From Acidobacteriota bacterium (lineage in GTDB: Bacteria > Acidobacteriota > Blastocatellia > Pyrinomonadales > Pyrinomonadaceae), in NCBI GenBank assembly GCA_013813755.1, contig JACCRD010000140.1, forward strand, positions 1-17,854: a stretch of DNA of 17,854 nt, given 5' to 3'. Under the pieces are notes generated by a model. That model searched no databases, was not told the DNA's origin, and worked only from the letters and a program-made list of their open reading frames with translations. This document shows, one piece after another, positions 15,554 through 17,854 of the stretch (the stretch's first letter is position 1; each line of letters begins with the position of its first letter). Both the position numbers and the translations under genes were made by a program.

Positions 15554-15582
15554 GAGCGGAAAACTACTCTCTCCTCCCGCTC
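15554..15582. terminator. Possible shared terminator hairpin
   Basis: GAGCGG (15554-15559) and CCGCTC (15577-15582) can pair around a 17-base loop. On the minus strand the stem is followed by AAATTTTTT, and on the plus strand by TTTTC. It overlaps the last codons of the DinB-like gene and lies 27 bases after the Arg-rich gene stop. It could therefore end both transcripts. The six-base stem and long loop make this tentative. Confidence 0.35.
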
Positions 15583-16175
15583 TTTTCTACCTTCAAATCT
15601 TTTTCAGCAAATTCCCTCGCCGCTTCCAGATAATTTCCCTTCTCTTCTTTTTTATCCAGATACGCGTTAAATTCCGCCGATTTATTCTTGGGGACGCTTA
15701 AAGTTTGCCATTCGGAGGCGCGAAAATGTTTTGCCAAAAAGGTAATTTGCCCGACATGCGAAGCCGTGTGCGCGAGCGCTCGAACGATTGCTTTAACTAC
15801 TGTCAAATCTTCGCCGCGAATATACACAGCTTTGCCTAAATCTTCAATTGTCAAAGTTTGCAAAGTTTCAAAAAGAGCATTCCAGCCGTTTTCCCAAAAA
15901 CTCATTAAACTTTCGCGCGTGTCGTCTTCCGCAATAAATTCCGAATCACGGTTACGGTCAGGTTTTTCGCCATCAGAAGTCAAAAAATTCGTCCAGCGCG
16001 AGCGCAAATTTCCACCGATGTGCTTGGCAATTGTCGCAATCGAATTAGACTCGTGGTCAATTGCTCGAAAAAATTCCTCGTCCGAAACTTGTTTCATCGC
16101 TTTTTCCGCGAGTTTTTTATAACTGCTAAAAGCGTCAGCCGATTCGTCCAGAAAGTTTTGTAAGATTTGCTTCAT
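15564..16175 (-). CDS. DinB-like protein, DUF1572 type
   Basis: A 203-residue four-helix-bundle protein of the DinB/YfiT-like superfamily (DUF1572 type). Members often bind a divalent metal through three histidines and may be thiol-dependent S-transferases. The expected triad is present: His52 in IAKHIGGNLRSRW, then His136 and His140 in ALAHTASHVGQI. Other conserved parts are SFWENGWNALFETL at 92-105 and the downstream HVGQITFLAKHFR stretch. The last ~35 residues are a charged Lys/Glu-rich tail beyond the bundle. No strong ribosome-binding site precedes ATG 16175. It is transcribed alone and converges on the Arg-rich protein gene. Family is confident; the reaction is unknown, and in other bacteria such proteins are linked to thiol-based detoxification. 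Confidence 0.85.
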   Translation of the reverse strand: MKQILQNFLDESADAFSSYKKLAEKAMKQVSDEEFFRAIDHESNSIATIAKHIGGNLRSRWTNFLTSDGEKPDRNRDSEFIAEDDTRESLMSFWENGWNALFETLQTLTIEDLGKAVYIRGEDLTVVKAIVRALAHTASHVGQITFLAKHFRASEWQTLSVPKNKSAEFNAYLDKKEEKGNYLEAAREFAEKDLKVEKSGRRE

Positions 16176-16232
16176 AACTTTAGATTTTTATATACCGGAA
16201 AAATTATCAGTAAATTTCTGTCGAGAAATTAT

Positions 16233-16397
16233 ATCAAATTGGGAATCCCCTGTCTGACTTTCAAAGACTCGACCGAACGCCCGGAAGCTGTTGTCAGCAG
16301 AATTAAAGAATTGGTTGGCATAAATCCTCGAAATCTCGCTCCGCACCTGGCAAATATCGCTTCCGGAAAATGGAAAAAAGGTTCTATTCCCTATCTA
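16233..16397 (+). pseudogene. Fragment of a UDP-N-acetylglucosamine 2-epimerase gene
   Basis: About 55 codons encode the C-terminal part of a non-hydrolysing UDP-GlcNAc 2-epimerase (WecB/MnaA), the enzyme that makes UDP-ManNAc for surface polysaccharide. The diagnostic string is IKLGIPCLTFKDSTERPEAV, equivalent to the LGxPxLxLRDxTERPEA motif. It is followed by KELVG, NPRNLAPHL, and SGKWKKGSIPYL, which align with the end of the family (usual length about 360-380). The upstream catalytic parts and the final helix are missing. After 16397 the frame runs into hydrophobic low-complexity sequence (to 16547) with no family match. There is no ribosome-binding site or plausible start. It is a relic, not a gene. 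Confidence 0.72.
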
Positions 16398-16696
16398 TGT
16401 TCCCGGTATTCACCTTTCATCAATATAATTAATAGTGTTCTTCTGCTGTTGATTGACCTGATTTATGACACCATTCAAAAAATTATTAGTCAGTTAAAAA
16501 TCCTGTCATTTCCTCCCCGGTGTGTTGACAATTTCCACAATGGTTAACACTGAAATCAATCTTTCGAGTTTTCATTTTTACACTCTAAACATTAGGTAAA
16601 CGGTTGATAACAAAGCGAATGGCACGAAACTCGCTTATCTATAGCCGTCAGGCAAGAAAAACATTTTACTATTTCATTTTAGGAGACTGAATATTG
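16398..16696. other. AT-rich spacer upstream of the metalloprotease gene
   Basis: I see no gene of its own here; the open frame through 16547 is a continuation of the epimerase relic into unrelated sequence. A consensus-like TTGACA is present at 16525-16530, but I cannot find a matching -10 at proper spacing. AGGAG at 16681-16685 is the ribosome-binding site of the following gene. The promoter of that gene should lie in this stretch. Confidence 0.4.
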
Positions 16697-17854
16697 ATGT
16701 ATTACCCCTACCCTACAAAAGTGTCTAAGTTCGTAACCTCTTTATTTATACTATTTCTGGTATTCACCGGAAATATTTTTGCGCAAGACGGCAACGCCTC
16801 CCCGAGAGGTCTCGCCCGCGGGCAAGCCGCAATCAACAAATTAAACGATCGCCTGCCTGCCGTAGCTCATAAATACGGCAAATCATCCCAGGAACTGCGA
16901 AGTCTGTTTCTTGAAGACTGGACTCTTCATGTCGATGATACGGATAGTCTGCTTTATGTCGATGACGCGACCGAGCAAACTGAAACTACCCAAACCGACG
17001 CGCCGGAAATAGCCGCCGCCGCGCCTTTCTCCTACGAGCAGACATTTCAACTGCACAGCCGTCCTGGTTCAAATCGGGTTATCTATCTTGATTTTAACGG
17101 TCACACAACGTCAAATACCGCCTGGAATTCAAGTTATACGAGCGGTCAACCGATAAATTCCGCGCCCTACAGCCTCGACGCTGACCCGAATACTTTTACG
17201 ACTCAGGAGCAGGACGCGATTCAATACATCTGGCAGCGAGTAGCGGAGGATTATGCGCCTTTTGATGTTGATGTGACGACTCAGGATCCCGGTGACGCCG
17301 CTATTTTCCGAAGTGCTTCATCCGACTCGCTTTACGGAACACGCGCCGTCATCAGTCCGACTAATTTCACGGGCAGAAGCATCGGCGGCATTGCTTATAT
17401 GAGCGTCTTTAACAACACTGGCACCGACTACAAACCGGCATTTGTAATGACTTCCGGTTTGGGAAACAACGAAAAATATATTGCCGAAGCGACTTCGCAT
17501 GAAGTCGGACACAATCTCGGCTTAAGTCACGACGGAAAAACAAACGCCGACGGCACAACGACCGCGTATTATTCGGGACACGGCGATTGGGCGCCCATTA
17601 TGGGCAACAGTTACTACAAAGCCGTCACGCAGTGGAGCAAAGGCGAATACGCGGGCGCCAACCAATCGCAGGATGATCTGGCGGTGATGCAAACTTACGG
17701 AATCGCCTTGCTTTCCGACGACCACGGAAATACAAATGCCGGCGCTACCGTTTTGAGCGGCACAAACATCAGCCGGTCCGGCGTAATTACAACCAGAAGC
17801 GATGCTGACGTTTTCCAGTTTTCAACCGGTGAAGGCAATGTCACGATTAACTTT
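16697..17854 (+). CDS. Secreted zinc metalloprotease (metzincin type), 3' end cut by window edge
   Basis: 386 residues are visible before the right edge. The signal peptide has a basic N-region, a hydrophobic core SLFILFLVF, and likely cleavage after Ala29 (NIFA-QDG). A propeptide-like acidic region follows to about 115. The catalytic domain begins near RVIYLDFNG (about 127). Its zinc motif HEVGHNLGLSHD has His268, Glu269, His272 and third ligand His278. A downstream Met-turn is in PIMGNSYY (Met302), which together define a metzincin. From about residue 340, ALLSDDHGNTNAGATVLSG looks like the start of a beta-sandwich pre-peptidase C-terminal-type domain. AGGAG at 16681-16685 is 11 bases from ATG 16697 and 8 from TTG 16694, which would add one residue; either could be the start. 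It probably digests extracellular protein. The C-terminal length and any sorting signal lie outside the window. Confidence 0.88.
   Translation, partial: MYYPYPTKVSKFVTSLFILFLVFTGNIFAQDGNASPRGLARGQAAINKLNDRLPAVAHKYGKSSQELRSLFLEDWTLHVDDTDSLLYVDDATEQTETTQTDAPEIAAAAPFSYEQTFQLHSRPGSNRVIYLDFNGHTTSNTAWNSSYTSGQPINSAPYSLDADPNTFTTQEQDAIQYIWQRVAEDYAPFDVDVTTQDPGDAAIFRSASSDSLYGTRAVISPTNFTGRSIGGIAYMSVFNNTGTDYKPAFVMTSGLGNNEKYIAEATSHEVGHNLGLSHDGKTNADGTTTAYYSGHGDWAPIMGNSYYKAVTQWSKGEYAGANQSQDDLAVMQTYGIALLSDDHGNTNAGATVLSGTNISRSGVITTRSDADVFQFSTGEGNVTINF

Noticed and set aside
15688..16122. 144-codon plus-strand open frame opposite the DinB-like gene
   Set aside because: The minus-strand frame has the three-histidine site and family motifs; the plus frame shows none.
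16525..16553. TTGACA promoter for the metalloprotease gene
   Set aside because: No -10-like hexamer is found 15-19 bases downstream.
1..17854. CRISPR array, tRNA, rRNA, transposase or phage genes
   Set aside because: I looked for evenly spaced direct repeats, tRNA cloverleaf signatures and recombinase motifs and found none; the repeats present are single inverted elements.

Overview
The window looks like a chromosomal segment of a Gram-negative, soil-type bacterium. My best guess is Acidobacteriota (class Blastocatellia, Pyrinomonadaceae-like). This rests on the VWFA-related secreted protein typical of that phylum, the S9 peptidase with beta-propeller repeats, a Uma2-family nuclease, the DUF1572/DinB-like protein, and generous AT-rich spacers with dispersed palindromic repeats. 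That assignment is inference; there is no rRNA or other marker gene in the window.

Layout, left to right. (1) At 1-1573 is the 3' end of a secreted prolyl-oligopeptidase-type peptidase. It converges on a VWFA-domain protein (1707-2840, minus), with a long hairpin between them. (2) At 2841-3356 is a gene-poor spacer that seems to hold a small decayed gene. (3) At 3357-7820 is a co-directional plus-strand group: a Zn alcohol/formaldehyde-type dehydrogenase, a short-chain dehydrogenase with a hydrophobic C-terminal tail, an alpha/beta hydrolase, and a metallo-beta-lactamase-fold hydrolase with a similar C-terminal tail. Spacers of 100-200 bases, one holding a CACAGAG-type inverted repeat, argue against a single tight operon. 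(4) At 7821-8703 is a decay zone containing the C-terminal third of a family-5 ABC-transporter solute-binding protein, frameshifted and missing most of its N-terminal part. (5) At 8728-10506 are XdhC and a MocA-like nucleotidyltransferase, the maturation pair for molybdenum hydroxylases such as xanthine or CO dehydrogenase. No hydroxylase subunit is in view. (6) At 10534-15048, minus strand, is the widely conserved dxr-rseP-ispG neighbourhood: two enzymes of the MEP isoprenoid pathway plus the site-2 protease. A Uma2-type gene sits between dxr and rseP, and a dispersed repeat sits between rseP and ispG. (7) At 15222-16175 are a small, extremely arginine-rich secreted protein and a convergent DinB-like protein. 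(8) At 16176-16696 is a spacer with a short remnant of a UDP-N-acetylglucosamine 2-epimerase gene. (9) From 16697 to the right edge is a secreted zinc metalloprotease of metzincin type, cut off by the window end.

Most of the window is ordinary chromosome. What deserves attention is the set of three gene relics on the plus strand, the two dispersed repeat types, the matching tails on the SDR and MBL proteins, the VWFA protein with a damaged metal site, and the Arg-rich exported protein. I did not find a convincing new multi-gene system.
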